The notes beneath the pieces are model-generated. The model worked only from the letters and a program-made list of their open reading frames with translations, made no database searches and was not told the origin of the DNA. Below are positions 30,491-40,606 of a DNA stretch of 64,000 bases, in pieces (within the stretch, counting starts at the first letter, position 1; every line of letters starts with the position of its first letter). Source of the DNA: Gemmatimonadota bacterium (GTDB lineage Bacteria > Gemmatimonadota > Gemmatimonadetes > Gemmatimonadales > GWC2-71-9); assembly GCA_016713435.1 (NCBI GenBank), contig JADJPD010000003.1, forward strand, positions 620,001 through 684,000, written 5' to 3'. Made by a program: the position numbers and the translations under genes.

Positions 30491-32985
30491 ATGCCTGCCA
30501 AGTCGCCTCGCCGCCCTGCCCCCTCCCGCCCCACCCCGGCGGCCCTCGAGCGCGCCAACCGCCGGCTCCAGCTTCTCGCCGAAGCCAACCAGACCCTGAT
30601 CCGCGCCACGGACGAACCGGCCCTCCTGGCCGAGCTCTGCCGCCTCGCCGTGGATGTGGGCGGCTACCGCATGGCCTGGGTGGGCCTCGCCGAGCCGGGC
30701 CCCGAGTATCGCCTCCGTCCCCTCGCCCACGCCGGCCTGGAGCAGGGCTACCTCGAGGAGGGCCCGCTCAGCTGGGGCGAGGACACCGACCCCGCCGCCA
30801 CCGCCATCCGCACCGGCCGCGCCGCGATCGTCCGCGACATCGGCACCGATCCCGCCTTCACCGGCCGCCGCCGCGCGGCGCTCACGCGGGGGTACCTCTC
30901 CGTCATCGCGCTGCCGCTGCTGGAGGACGGCCGGGCCGTCGGCGTCCTCAAGATCTTCTCCGCCGCCAGGGACGCGTTCGATGCCGGCGAGACCCAGCTC
31001 CTGGGTGAGCTCGCCGAGGACGTGGCCTTCGGCCTGCGCACCCTCCGCACCCGCGCCGAGCGCGATGCCGCCGCCCGCGCCGTGGCCGCCGACATGGCCG
31101 CGCGGCAGGCCGTCGAGGAGCGGATTACCGTGTTGAGCCGCGCCCTCGACCAGTGCGTCGAGGGCGTGTTCCTGATGGCGGACGACCGCCCCCAGTTCAT
31201 CTACGTCAACGAGAGCGCCGCCGCGGCCCTGGGCTGGAGCCGCGAGGAGCTGACGGGCGGCATGTCGGTGCTCGACATCGACCCGGCCATGGACGAGGCC
31301 GCCTGGGTCGCCCTCGTGGCCGCGCAGCGGGCCACGGCGCAACTCCGGGTGGAGTCGGTCCACGTGGCCCGCGACGGCCGCCGCATCCCCATCGAGGTCA
31401 CCGGCAGCCGCTTCGAGTACGGGGGGCGCATCTACAACCTGGCCGTCACCCGCGACATCTCCGAGCGGCAGGCGGCCGAGGCGGGCCTCCGCGCCAGCGA
31501 GAAAGCCTATCGCACCCTGGCCGAGCACGTCCCCGACCTCATCGTCCGCTGGGACGCGGAGCTGCGCCGGGTCTATGCCAACCCGGCCTTCCTGAGTGCC
31601 CTGGGCGTGGAGACGGCGAACGCAACCGGCGGGTTCGGTAGCGGCTACCGCCCGGACCTGGTGGCGGTCAACGCCGCCACCATCCAGGAGATCCAGGGGC
31701 TGGTGCGTGACGTCCTCGCCCGCGGACGCCCGCGGAGCAGGATGTCCCCTTCCGGACCACCGCCGGGCCCCGGGTGCTCTCGCTCCAGGTGGTCCCGGAG
31801 CGGGACGCCGGGGGCCGCCTGGGCAGCGTCCTCGGCATCGCCCGCGACATCACCGAGCTCAAGGACGCGGAGCGCTCCCTCCGCACCCTCGTGGATCACT
31901 CCCCGGACATCATCCTCCGCTTCGACCGCACCGGGCGGTATCTCTACGCCAACAAGGCGTTCGAGCGCGTCGCCGGCCGGAGCATCGAGGCCCACCTCGG
32001 CCGCCAGTTCGGGACCGTCACCGGGTACCTGGCCGCGGAGCCGTGGATCACGCTCCGGGCCCAGCTCGACACGGTGCTGGCCTCGGGCCGGTCCCTCGAG
32101 ATCGAGGTCCAGCTCCCCTCCGCCCGGGGCCCCCTCGACCTCAACGTCCGCCTCGTCCCCGAGCCCGCCGAGGACGGCACCATCCCGAGCGTCCTGGTGG
32201 TGGCCCGCGACATCTCCGCCCAGAAGCAGGCCGAAGCCGCCCTGGCCGAGAGCGAGGAGCTGCTGCGCCAGGCGCAGAAGATGGAGGCCGTGGGCCGCCT
32301 CGCCGGCGGCATCGCGCACGACTTCAACAACATCCTCGCCGTCATCGAGATGCAGTCGAGCCTGCTCCTCGAGGAGGGCCCCGCCGATCCCGAGCTGCGC
32401 GAGGGCCTCGAGGAGATGCTCGGCGCCGCCCGGCGGGCCGCCAACCTCACCCGCCAGCTGCTCACCTTCAGCCGCCGCCAGGTGATGCAGCCCGCCACCC
32501 TCGACCTCGCGGAGACGCTGGCCGGCATGACGCGCTTCCTCGAGCGCATCCTCGGTGAGGACGTGGCGCTCGTCACCCGGTTCGCCCCCGCCCTGCCCCA
32601 CCTCGAGGCGGACCGGGGCATGATGGAACAGGTGCTGATGAACCTCGCCGTCAACGCCCGCGACGCGATGCCGGGGGGCGGCACCCTGACCGTGGCGCTC
32701 GACCCGGTGGCCATCACCCCCGAGCGCGCCGCGGCGCACCCCGGCGCGGCGCCCGGGCCGCACCTCTGCCTCACCGTCAGCGACACCGGCTGCGGCATCC
32801 CCGCGGAGGCGCTGCCGCGGATCTTCGACCCGTTCTATACCACCAAGGAAGTCGGCAAGGGCACCGGCCTCGGGCTCGCCACGGTGTTCGGGATCGCGGA
32901 GCTGCACCACGGGTGGGTGGAGGTGGAGAGCACCGTGGGCGCGGGCGCCACCTTCCGGGTGGTGCTGCCCGCGCTCCCCGGTTAG
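30491..32985 (+). CDS. GAF/PAS sensor histidine kinase, one frameshift near 31740
   Basis: ATG at 30491. About 830 residues after correcting one missing base near 31740 (frame 1 to VLARGRP, then AEQDVPFRTTAGPRVL in the next frame, ending at 32985). Order: GAF (about 25-190; GYRMAWVG, SVIALPLLEDG), PAS (about 215-340), a second PAS (about 345-470), a third PAS (about 475-595), HisKA with the histidine in IAHDFNN, HATPase (NLAVNARDAM, DTGCGIP, GTGLGLATV). There is no membrane segment and no receiver, so it must pass phosphate to a separate regulator, not seen nearby. It is paralogous to the next gene over nearly its whole length. Confidence 0.85.
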
Positions 32986-33017
32986 GCGCCGCGCGGGCGC
33001 GGTTCCCGTCGGCTTCA

Positions 33018-33046
33018 TTGCTTCTTCACGCCGGCGGCCCTACACT
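33018..33046 (+). promoter_or_regulatory. Candidate sigma70-type promoter TTGCTT-N17-TACACT
   Basis: TTGCTT (33018-33023) and TACACT (33041-33046) with a 17-bp spacer. The surrounding bases match the promoter candidate of the paralogous gene at 30368. It lies 136 bp before the ATG at 33183. Confidence 0.48.
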
Positions 33047-33182
33047 CGGGACAGCCGCCGCCCGGCCAGGGACGTGCGGGTGACCGACATCCGTCCTCCC
33101 TTCCTCGTGGCGTTCCTCGCGTCAGGCGCCCCGCAGTCCTGACCCGAGGGCACGGCGGCCGTCCCGGATTCCCGGGGGCCAC

Positions 33183-36100
33183 ATGCCACATCGGCGCCGC
33201 AAGGCCGCACCGCGTCCCTCGCGCGCGGCGGAGTCGGAGTTCGAGCGAACCAACCGCCGGCTCCGCATGCTGAGCGACTCCAACCAGGCGCTCATCCGGG
33301 CCACCGACGAGCAGCGCCTGCTCGACGAGGTCTGCCGCATCGCCGTGGAGGTGGGCGGCTATCGCATGGCGTGGGTGGGCTTCGCCGAGCAGGACGCGGC
33401 GCGCCGCCTCCGGCCCGTGGCGCACGCCGGGTTCGAGGAGGGCTACCTCTCCGAGGGCAACCTCAGCTGGCACATGGCGGGCCCCGCCGCCACCGCCATC
33501 GCCTCCGGCCAGCCGTGCATCGTCCGCGGTCCCTCGATCGCCTTCGGGACGCGCGGGGCGCTCGGCGCGGCTCCTCTCGGCCCCGCTCCTGGACGGGGCG
33601 GCGGCGATCGGCGTGCTCAAGATCTACTCCGCCGAGCAGGACCCCTTCGACCCCGACGAGGTGGCGATCCTCACCGAGCTGGCGGGGGACGTGGCCTTCG
33701 GCCTCGGGACGCTCCGCCTCCGGGCCCGGCACGAGCAGTCGGCCCGCACGCTCTGCGACGTGGCCCGCCAGCTCGAGACGCTCCTCGACTCGGTGCCGGA
33801 CTTCATCAGCCGGTTCGACACCGAGGGCCGCTTCACCTACATCAGTCCCTCCATCGAGCGCACCACCGGCACCTCCGCCGCGGCGATCCTGGGCCACCGG
33901 CTCGGCGAGGTCCCCGTCTCGGACGATCCCGCCGAGGTCCGCGCCCTCGAGGAGAGCCTCGGCCGCGTCCTCGCCGGGGGGCCCCCGGAGCGCCACGAGG
34001 TCCACTTCGTCACGCCCGCCGGGCGCCGCACCTTCGAGGTGCGGCACTTCCCGGAGCGGGACGCGGACGGACGCGTGGTGAGCGCCCTGGGCATCGCCAC
34101 CGACCTCACCGAGCGCCGCGCGGCCGAGCGGCAGGTGGCCCTCCTCGGCCACGCGGTCGACGGCGTCGCCGAGGGCGTGTTCCTGATGCGGGACGAGTCG
34201 CCGGTGTTCGTCTACGTCAACCAGAGCGGCGCGGACCAGCTGGGCTACACGCGCGAGGAGCTGACGGGAGGCATGTCGGTCCTCGACATCGACCCGAACG
34301 TGACGCCCGAGAGCTGGGCCGCCATGATGGTCCACCAGCGGGCCCACCCGCGGCTGCGCATCGAGTCGTGCCACCGGACCCGCAACGGGCGGCTCATCCC
34401 CATCGAGGTGACCGGCAGCGCCTTCCACTACGGGGGGCACCTCTACAACCTCGCCATCACCCGCGACATGAGCGAGCGCCAGGAGGCCGAGCGGACGCTG
34501 CGCGAGCGCGAGGCCGCCTACCGTACCCTGGCCGAGCACCTGCCGGACATGATCATGCGCTGGGACCGCGACCTGCGCCGCACCTACGTGAACCCCGCGT
34601 TCGCCGCCGCCGTCGGCGCCCGCCCGGAGACCCTGATCGGCACCGTCCTCGGCGAGGGCTACCGGGACGACCTCACCGCGCCCAACGCCCACTTCGTCCG
34701 CGACCTGGCGGAGATGGTGCGGAGCGTCTTCCGCACCGGGAACGCCATCACCCGCGAGACCACCTGGGTGGACACCGCCAGCCGTCGCACCTACATCAGC
34801 CAGGTGGTGCCGGAGTTCGGCGCCCCCGGCGAGGTGGTGAGCGTCCTCGGCATCGCGCGCGACATCACCAGCCTCAAGGACACCGAGCGCCAGCTCCGGA
34901 GCCTGGCCGAGCACTCCCCCGACATCATCCTCCGCTTCGACCGCGAGGGCCGCTACCTCTACGCCAACGGCGCCCTCGAGCGCCTCACCGGCGTCCCGGT
35001 GGCCGCGCACCTCGGCCGGCCGTTCGGCAGCATCACGGGGCGCCCCGACGAGGCGCCGTGGGCGCCGATGCGGGGGAAGGTGGCGGAACTCTTCCGCACG
35101 GGCGTGCCCGCCGAGATGGAGCTCGAGCTGCCCCTCGCGGACGGGCCGCGCGCCTTCAACGTCCGGCTGGTCCCCGAGGCCGGCGATGACGGCGCCATCG
35201 CGAGCGTGCTCGCCGTGGTGCGCGACGTGACCGCGCAGAAGCAGGCCGAGGCCGCGCTCCGCGCCAGCGAGCAGCGCTTCCGTCAGGTGACCGAGAACAT
35301 CGGCGAGGTCTTCTGGCTCACCGATGCGGCCAAGACCGAGATGATCTACGCGAGCCCAGCCTACGAGCGGGTCTTCGGCCAGCCCCGCGCGGCGCTCGAG
35401 GCGGACCCGCGCGCCTGGCTGGCGCTTGGTCCACCCCGAGGACCGCCCGCGCGTCGCCGAGGCGATGGCGCTGCAGGCGGACGGGCACTACGACCTCGAG
35501 TACCGCATCGTCCGGCCCGACGGCACCCGCTGGATCCACGACCGCGCCGTCCCGATCACCGACGAGGCGGGCCGCGTCTACCGCCTCGCCGGCGTGGCGG
35601 AGGACGTCACGGTGCGGCGGGAGCTCGAGGACCAGCTGCGGCAGTCGCAGAAGATGGAGGCGGTGGGGCGGCTGGCCGGCGGCATCGCGCACGACTTCAA
35701 CAACATGCTCGCCGTCATCGAGATGCAGTCCACCCTGCTGCTCGAGGATGCGCCGCCCGGCTCCGAGACGCACGAGGGCCTGCGCGAGGTCCTCGGCGCC
35801 GCGCGGCGCGCCGGCAACCTCACCCGCCAGCTGCTGACCTTCAGCCGCCGCCAGGTGTCGCAGCCGGTGGACCTCGACATCAGCGGGGCAATCGCCAGCA
35901 TGACGCGCCTGCTCCGCCGCGTGCTCGGCGAGGACGTGGCGCTCGAGACGCGCTTCGCCCCCGCCCTGCCGCTCATCCACGCCGATCCGGGCATGATGGA
36001 GCAGGTGCTCATGAACCTCGCCATCAACGCCCGCGACGCGATGCCCCGGGGCGGGCGGCTCACCATTGCCCTCGAACCGGTCAGCGTGAGCGGCCAGCGC

Positions 36101-36534
36101 GCCGCGCTCCACCCCGGTGCGACGGCGGGACGCTATGTCTGCCTCAGCGTCAGCGACACGGGCTGCGGCATCCCGGGCACCTGCCGGGTCTTCGCCGTTC
36201 TTCCCAAGGAGGTGGGCGGGCCGGCTCGGGCTGGCCGGTCTTGGGGGGCGGGCTGGATCGGGTCGAGCCGTCGAGGTCGGCCACCTTCAGTCTTCTGGGC
36301 TCCCGGGTGCGCGCCCGGCGGCGGCGGGATGGTGACGGGCGGGGGGATCCTGCTGGTGGGGCGCGGGCGCTGCTCGGGGCGCTCCGTGCTCGGGGCCGCC
36401 TCGCCTGGGGGGGGCGCTGGGCGGTGTGGGGACGGGAACCTGCTGCTCACCGGTGATGCCCGGCGGGTCTCGGGCCGCCGGGCCGGGCCGGGTGCTCTGG
36501 TACAGCCCCCGTGGTGCCAGAGCTGCAGCTGACG
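33183..36534 (+). pseudogene. GAF/multi-PAS hybrid sensor histidine kinase with frameshifts and a degraded 3' end
   Basis: ATG at 33183. Family sequence runs through GAF (first about 190 residues), four PAS-like domains, HisKA (IAHDFNN) and the first half of HATPase (NLAINARDAM, DTGCGIP). One frame break lies near 33570 (after SIAFGTRG) and another near 35425 (WLAL then VHPEDRPR). From about 36175 the sequence still resembles the expected HATPase end at the DNA level (TTCTT...CCAAGGAGGTGGGC, then CTCGGGCTGGCC) but with many small gaps. Further on ILLV and LLLT-like pieces suggest a receiver that the paralog lacks. Decay or poor assembly could each explain this. The last frame closes near 36534. 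Confidence 0.75.
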
Positions 36535-36915
36535 GGCGGGCTCCTCCAAAACTCGCGCGGTGCAGGGGGAGTGGCGGCGCGGACCTGGGGCGGCGCCTCG
36601 GCGCGTCAGCATTCCCCTGCCAGCGCCCCTCCGTGGCCGACTCCTCCCAGCCGGCCACCCACACCCCCACGAGCAAGCCCAGCCCCGCGCAGGAGGGCGA
36701 CCCGCCCAGCGCGCGGCCGGGTGTATCCGGCCGCTACCGGGGGGGCCCTTCGCAACGGGGCGCTCTCGGTCCCGAGCTGAAACGCCGATACTGGACCCTG
36801 AATCCCTGCCCGTTTACGGCCGTAGTAGACGCAACCCCATGCCAACCCCGGCGCAGCGCGCAGCATCCAAGCGTTGTCTGGTTCATTCCCGAGCACCCTC
36901 CCGGAGACCTCCCCG
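36535..36915. other. Degenerate or unassigned stretch before the DUF5916 gene
   Basis: The first part may still be receiver remnant (CTCCTCCAAAACTCGCG resembles a LQK-containing segment). The remainder has no supportable gene; open frames here are low-complexity. The right end should hold the promoter of the gene at 36916. Confidence 0.4.
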
Positions 36916-39537
36916 GTGGCCCGTTTCCCGCTCCTGCTCGCCCTGGTCGCGTTCGCCACCCCTCTGGCCGCGCAGGTGCGGTCCGCCGCCGTGTCGCTCC
37001 CCGATGCCAAGGCCTTCCACGCCGGCCGCCGCGCCGACGCCAGCCAGATCCACGTGGACGGCCGCCTCGACGACGCCGCCTGGTCCACCGCCACCTGGCG
37101 GAGCGACTTCCGGCAGAAGGACCCGGTGGAGAACGGCGCCCCCTCGGTGGCCACCGAGGTCGCGTTCCTGTACGACGAGGATGCCCTCTACGTCGCCGCG
37201 CGCCTCCACGGCGGCGGCACCCCGCCGCCCGCCAGCGTCACCCGCCGCGACCAGCTCGGCAACGCCGAGCACCTGGTCATCGCGCTCGACACGTACCACG
37301 ACCGCCGCACCAGCTACAGCTTCGTCATCTCCTCCGGCGGCGTCCGCAGCGACTACTACCACCCGAGCGACGCCGAGTACGACCGCGACTATACCTGGGA
37401 CCCCGTCTGGCAGGCGCGCGCCGTCCTGACCGGCGACGGCTGGACCGCCGAGGCCCGCATCCCCTTCTCGCAGCTCCGCTTCTCGGCGGCGGGCGCGCAG
37501 GAGTGGGGCATCCAGATCAACCGCTGGCGGCCGCAGGAGAACGAGGACATCTACTGGGTGGTGGTCCCGCGGAACGCCAACGGCTGGGCCTCGCGCTTCG
37601 GCACGCTGGAGGGGATCGAGGGCGTGCGCCCCTCGCGCCGCGTGGAGCTGCTGCCCTACATCGCGGCCAACGGCACCTTCGAGGACGCCACCCCCGGTGA
37701 CCCCTTCCGGGACGGTTCCGACCTCACCGCCCGCGCCGGCGCCGACTTCAAGATGGGGCTCGGCCCCAACCTCACCCTCGACGCGACGGTGAACCCCGAC
37801 TTCGGCCAGGTGGAGGCGGACCCCGCCGAGGTGAACCTCTCCGCCTTCGAGACCTTCTTCAGCGAGCGCCGCCCCTTCTTCACCGAGGGCGCGCAGCTGC
37901 TGCGGGGCAGCGGGCCCAACTACTTCTACTCCCGCCGCATCGGCCAGGCGCCGCGCGGCCCCGCGGCCGGCGACTTCGTGGACCGCCCCCGGAACGCCAC
38001 CATCCTCGGCGCCGCCAAGGTCACCGGGCGGCTCAAGAGCGGCACCTCGATCGGCGTGCTCACCGCCTTCACCGACAAGGAAGAGGCCCGCACCTACGAC
38101 GTGGCCGCCGACCAGTTCCGCCGCCGCGAGATCGAGCCGTTCACCGCGTACGCGGTGTCCCGCGTGCAGCAGGAGTTCGGCGCCAGCCAGTCCACCGTCG
38201 GCCTCACGCTCACCGGCATGCACCGGAGCCTCGGCGACTCCACCCTCGCCGCGCTCCTGCCCGGCACCGCCGTGAGCGGCGGCGGCGACTGGAACCTCCG
38301 CTTCAAGGGCGGCGCCTACGAGCTCGGCGGCCACGTCGGCTTCAGCCACGTCCAGGGCGACGCGGCGGCGATCCTGCGCGTGCAGCGGCACCCCGCCCAC
38401 TTCATGCAGCGCCCCGACGCCACCGAGTTCGACCTCGACTCCACCCGCACCGCCCTCACCGGCTGGTCGGCGTCGGTCAACGCGGAGAAGAACGCCGGCA
38501 CCCACTGGCTCTGGGCGCTCGGCGCCAGCGCCGAGTCGCCGTTCTTCGACATCAACGACGTGGGCCGCCTGCAGAGCGCCAACGACCTCGACACCTACGG
38601 CCAGCTGCGCTACCGCGTCACCACGCCGGGCCGCCTCTTCCAGCGCTGGAGCTCCAACGCCTACCTGGGCCGCAGCTGGAACTTCGGCGGGGTCACCACC
38701 GCCACCAGCACCTCGCTCGGCAACAGCTTCACCTTCCGGAACTTCTGGAGCCTCTTCCTCGGCGTGTTCGGCGAGCTCCGCGCCCAGAGCGACGACATGA
38801 CCCGGGGCGGCCCCCTCATGGGCCGCCCCGGCCTCGTCGGCGGTGACGTCGAGATCAACAGCAATGAGGGCCAGGCCACCCGCGTCTCCGCCGCCTTCAG
38901 CTGGTGGGACGACGACGCCGACGGCTGGGGCCGGACCCTGGGCACGGACCTGAGCATCCGCCCCACGCCGAGCATCGAGGTGACGCTGAGTCCGGAGTGG
39001 AACCGCTCCGTGGAGAGCCGCCAGTACGTGGGCCGCGAGGACAACGGCCCCGCCGCCACCTACGGCAGCCGCTACCTCTTCGCGCGGGTGGACCGGACCA
39101 CCTGGTCGGCGAGCCTCCGCGTCAACTACGCGTTCAGCCCCGACCTGAGCCTCGAGCTGTACGGGGAGCCCTTCGCCGCGAGCGGGCACTACTTCGGCTA
39201 CGGCGACCTCACCCAGCCCCGGAGCTTCGCCATCCGCCGCTTCGGCACCGCCGGCACCAGCGTCACGAAGAACCCCGACGGCTCCCGCACCATCTCCGCC
39301 GACGGCCAGACCTTCACCGTGGGCCCCGACGACTTCAGCGTCCTCTCCTTCCGCAGCAACCTGGTGCTCCGCTGGGAGTGGCACCCGGGCAGCACCCTGT
39401 TCCTGGTGTGGCAGCAGGATCGCTCCGGCCAGAACCCGGACCGCCACGCCACCTTCGGCAGCCTCTACGACACCTTCCGCGCCGACGGCTCCAACTTCGT
39501 GGCGCTCAAGATGACGTACTGGCTCGCGGCGCGGTGA
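36916..39537 (+). CDS. DUF5916 protein: CBM9-like N-terminal domain and outer-membrane beta-barrel-like C-terminal region
   Basis: 873 residues. The GTG at 36916 is preceded by GGAG and opens directly into a signal peptide (FPLLLALVAFATPLAAQ); a TTG 42 bp upstream would bury it. Residues about 40-220 match a carbohydrate-binding family 9-like fold (HVDGRLDDAAWSTA). Then comes the DUF5916 core (NPDFGQVEADPAEVNLSAFETFF, FFTEGAQL). The C-terminal 500 residues have alternating amphipathic beta strands suggesting an outer-membrane barrel. The function in this family is not established; ligand binding at the cell surface is plausible. The frame is intact. Confidence 0.88.
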   Translation: MARFPLLLALVAFATPLAAQVRSAAVSLPDAKAFHAGRRADASQIHVDGRLDDAAWSTATWRSDFRQKDPVENGAPSVATEVAFLYDEDALYVAARLHGGGTPPPASVTRRDQLGNAEHLVIALDTYHDRRTSYSFVISSGGVRSDYYHPSDAEYDRDYTWDPVWQARAVLTGDGWTAEARIPFSQLRFSAAGAQEWGIQINRWRPQENEDIYWVVVPRNANGWASRFGTLEGIEGVRPSRRVELLPYIAANGTFEDATPGDPFRDGSDLTARAGADFKMGLGPNLTLDATVNPDFGQVEADPAEVNLSAFETFFSERRPFFTEGAQLLRGSGPNYFYSRRIGQAPRGPAAGDFVDRPRNATILGAAKVTGRLKSGTSIGVLTAFTDKEEARTYDVAADQFRRREIEPFTAYAVSRVQQEFGASQSTVGLTLTGMHRSLGDSTLAALLPGTAVSGGGDWNLRFKGGAYELGGHVGFSHVQGDAAAILRVQRHPAHFMQRPDATEFDLDSTRTALTGWSASVNAEKNAGTHWLWALGASAESPFFDINDVGRLQSANDLDTYGQLRYRVTTPGRLFQRWSSNAYLGRSWNFGGVTTATSTSLGNSFTFRNFWSLFLGVFGELRAQSDDMTRGGPLMGRPGLVGGDVEINSNEGQATRVSAAFSWWDDDADGWGRTLGTDLSIRPTPSIEVTLSPEWNRSVESRQYVGREDNGPAATYGSRYLFARVDRTTWSASLRVNYAFSPDLSLELYGEPFAASGHYFGYGDLTQPRSFAIRRFGTAGTSVTKNPDGSRTISADGQTFTVGPDDFSVLSFRSNLVLRWEWHPGSTLFLVWQQDRSGQNPDRHATFGSLYDTFRADGSNFVALKMTYWLAAR

Positions 39538-39621
39538 TCCTGGAGCGGCGGGCGGCGCGCGGCGCGAGCCACTCGTCGGGGGGCTCCGCCGCTACGGAAG
39601 GTCAAGCGAAGCGGGGGGGGG

Positions 39622-39642
39622 GGGCTCACCTGAGGTGAGCCC
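39622..39642. terminator. Hairpin between convergent genes
   Basis: Perfect 9-bp arms GGGCTCACC / GGTGAGCCC with a TGA loop, lying between a plus-strand stop (39537) and a minus-strand stop (39697), directly after a run of about a dozen G. It is suitable as a bidirectional terminator although no T-run follows. The same arms with a TTGC loop occur inside the two 228-bp elements. Confidence 0.5.
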
Positions 39643-39696
39643 ACGTGCTCCCTGGCGACTCCCTCCGCCTCCGCGGCGCACCGCACCCCACGACAC

Positions 39697-40104
39697 TCAC
39701 CCCACCGCCGCCGCGACGTCCGCCACGAGGGCCCGCGCCATCGCGCGGTCGCTCATCTTGACCCAGCAGCGCACCCGCCCGTTGTCGGCCGACGGGATCA
39801 GCTTGAGCGCGCCGAGCCGCCCCTCCACCAGCTCCACGAACGACCACGGCCCGAACCCGCCGAACCGCACGGCCCGGAGCTCCCCGTACGGCACCGTGAC
39901 TTCCTCCGCCGGCAGCGGCACCTCGCGCTCGGTGACCCCGGTGATGCCTACCTCCTCCAGCGTGGCGAGGCCCTGCCACTCGAGCCGCAGGCCCTCGTCC
40001 TCCACGTAAAGGAAGCCGTGGAAGCGGAACGAGGTGGTGGACACCTCGGTGAAGAACACCTCGTCCTTGCCCGGCACCTTGAGCCGGATCGGCAGGCCCG
40101 TCAT
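39697..40104 (-). CDS. Conserved-looking hypothetical protein downstream of msrB
   Basis: 135 residues. ATG at 40104 shares one base with the msrB stop (TGATG), so translation is coupled. The product is soluble and beta-rich in its first 90 residues (VFFTEVSTTSFRFHGFLYV, VTVPYGELRAVRFGG), which could form a PH-like or small barrel domain. A helical C-terminus follows (MSDRAMARALVADVAAAV). No signal peptide or cysteines for redox work are seen apart from one Cys. I do not recognise the family. Confidence 0.75.
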   Translation of the reverse strand: MTGLPIRLKVPGKDEVFFTEVSTTSFRFHGFLYVEDEGLRLEWQGLATLEEVGITGVTEREVPLPAEEVTVPYGELRAVRFGGFGPWSFVELVEGRLGALKLIPSADNGRVRCWVKMSDRAMARALVADVAAAVG

Positions 40105-40544
40105 CAGCGCTCCTCAAAGGTGAGCGATTCCGAATTGACGCAGAACCGGAGCCCCGTGGGCCGCGGCCCGTCGGGGAAGACATGGCCGAGGTGGCCATCG
40201 CACCGCGCGCAGAGGATCTCGAGCCGCCGCATGCCGTGGCTCGTGTCCTCCACCGTCACCACGTTCTCGCGCGCCACCGGCTGGAAGAACGACGGCCAGC
40301 CGGTCCCCGAGTCGAACTTGGCGTTGGACGCAAAGAGCGGCAGCCCGCAGCAGACGCAGCGGTAGACCCCGGTCTTCTTGTTGTCGAGCAGCGTGCCGCA
40401 GAACGGCCGCTCCGTGCCCTTGCCGCGCGCCACCTGGTACTGCGCCGGGGTGAGCTGGGCCTGCCACTCCCGGTCGGTCTTCTCCACGCGGGGCAGCTCC
40501 ACGGGGACGAGCTCGCCGGCGGCATTGAAGTCGTGCAGTCGCAT
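40104..40544 (-). CDS. msrB: Peptide methionine-R-sulfoxide reductase MsrB
   Basis: 146 residues, ATG at 40544 with an AGGAGG site. It shows two zinc-binding CxxC pairs (CVCCG and CARCDGHLGHVF) and the C-terminal catalytic motif GLRFCVNSESL. The SGTGWPSF substrate-pocket motif is present. It repairs methionine-R-sulfoxide in proteins using thioredoxin. The start is unambiguous. It is followed by an overlapping gene of unknown function, and with the peroxidase at 26945 it adds to an oxidative-stress theme. Confidence 0.95.
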   Translation of the reverse strand: MRLHDFNAAGELVPVELPRVEKTDREWQAQLTPAQYQVARGKGTERPFCGTLLDNKKTGVYRCVCCGLPLFASNAKFDSGTGWPSFFQPVARENVVTVEDTSHGMRRLEILCARCDGHLGHVFPDGPRPTGLRFCVNSESLTFEER

Positions 40545-40606
40545 CGGGCCTCCTGGTCGTGACGCCAAGTATAGTCGCCCGCCCCAGGGGGCCCCCACCA
40601 CGCCCG

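Noticed and set aside
36535..36915. Small genes before DUF5916
   Set aside because: Open frames are low-complexity and lack ribosome sites; the stretch looks like kinase remnant plus leader.
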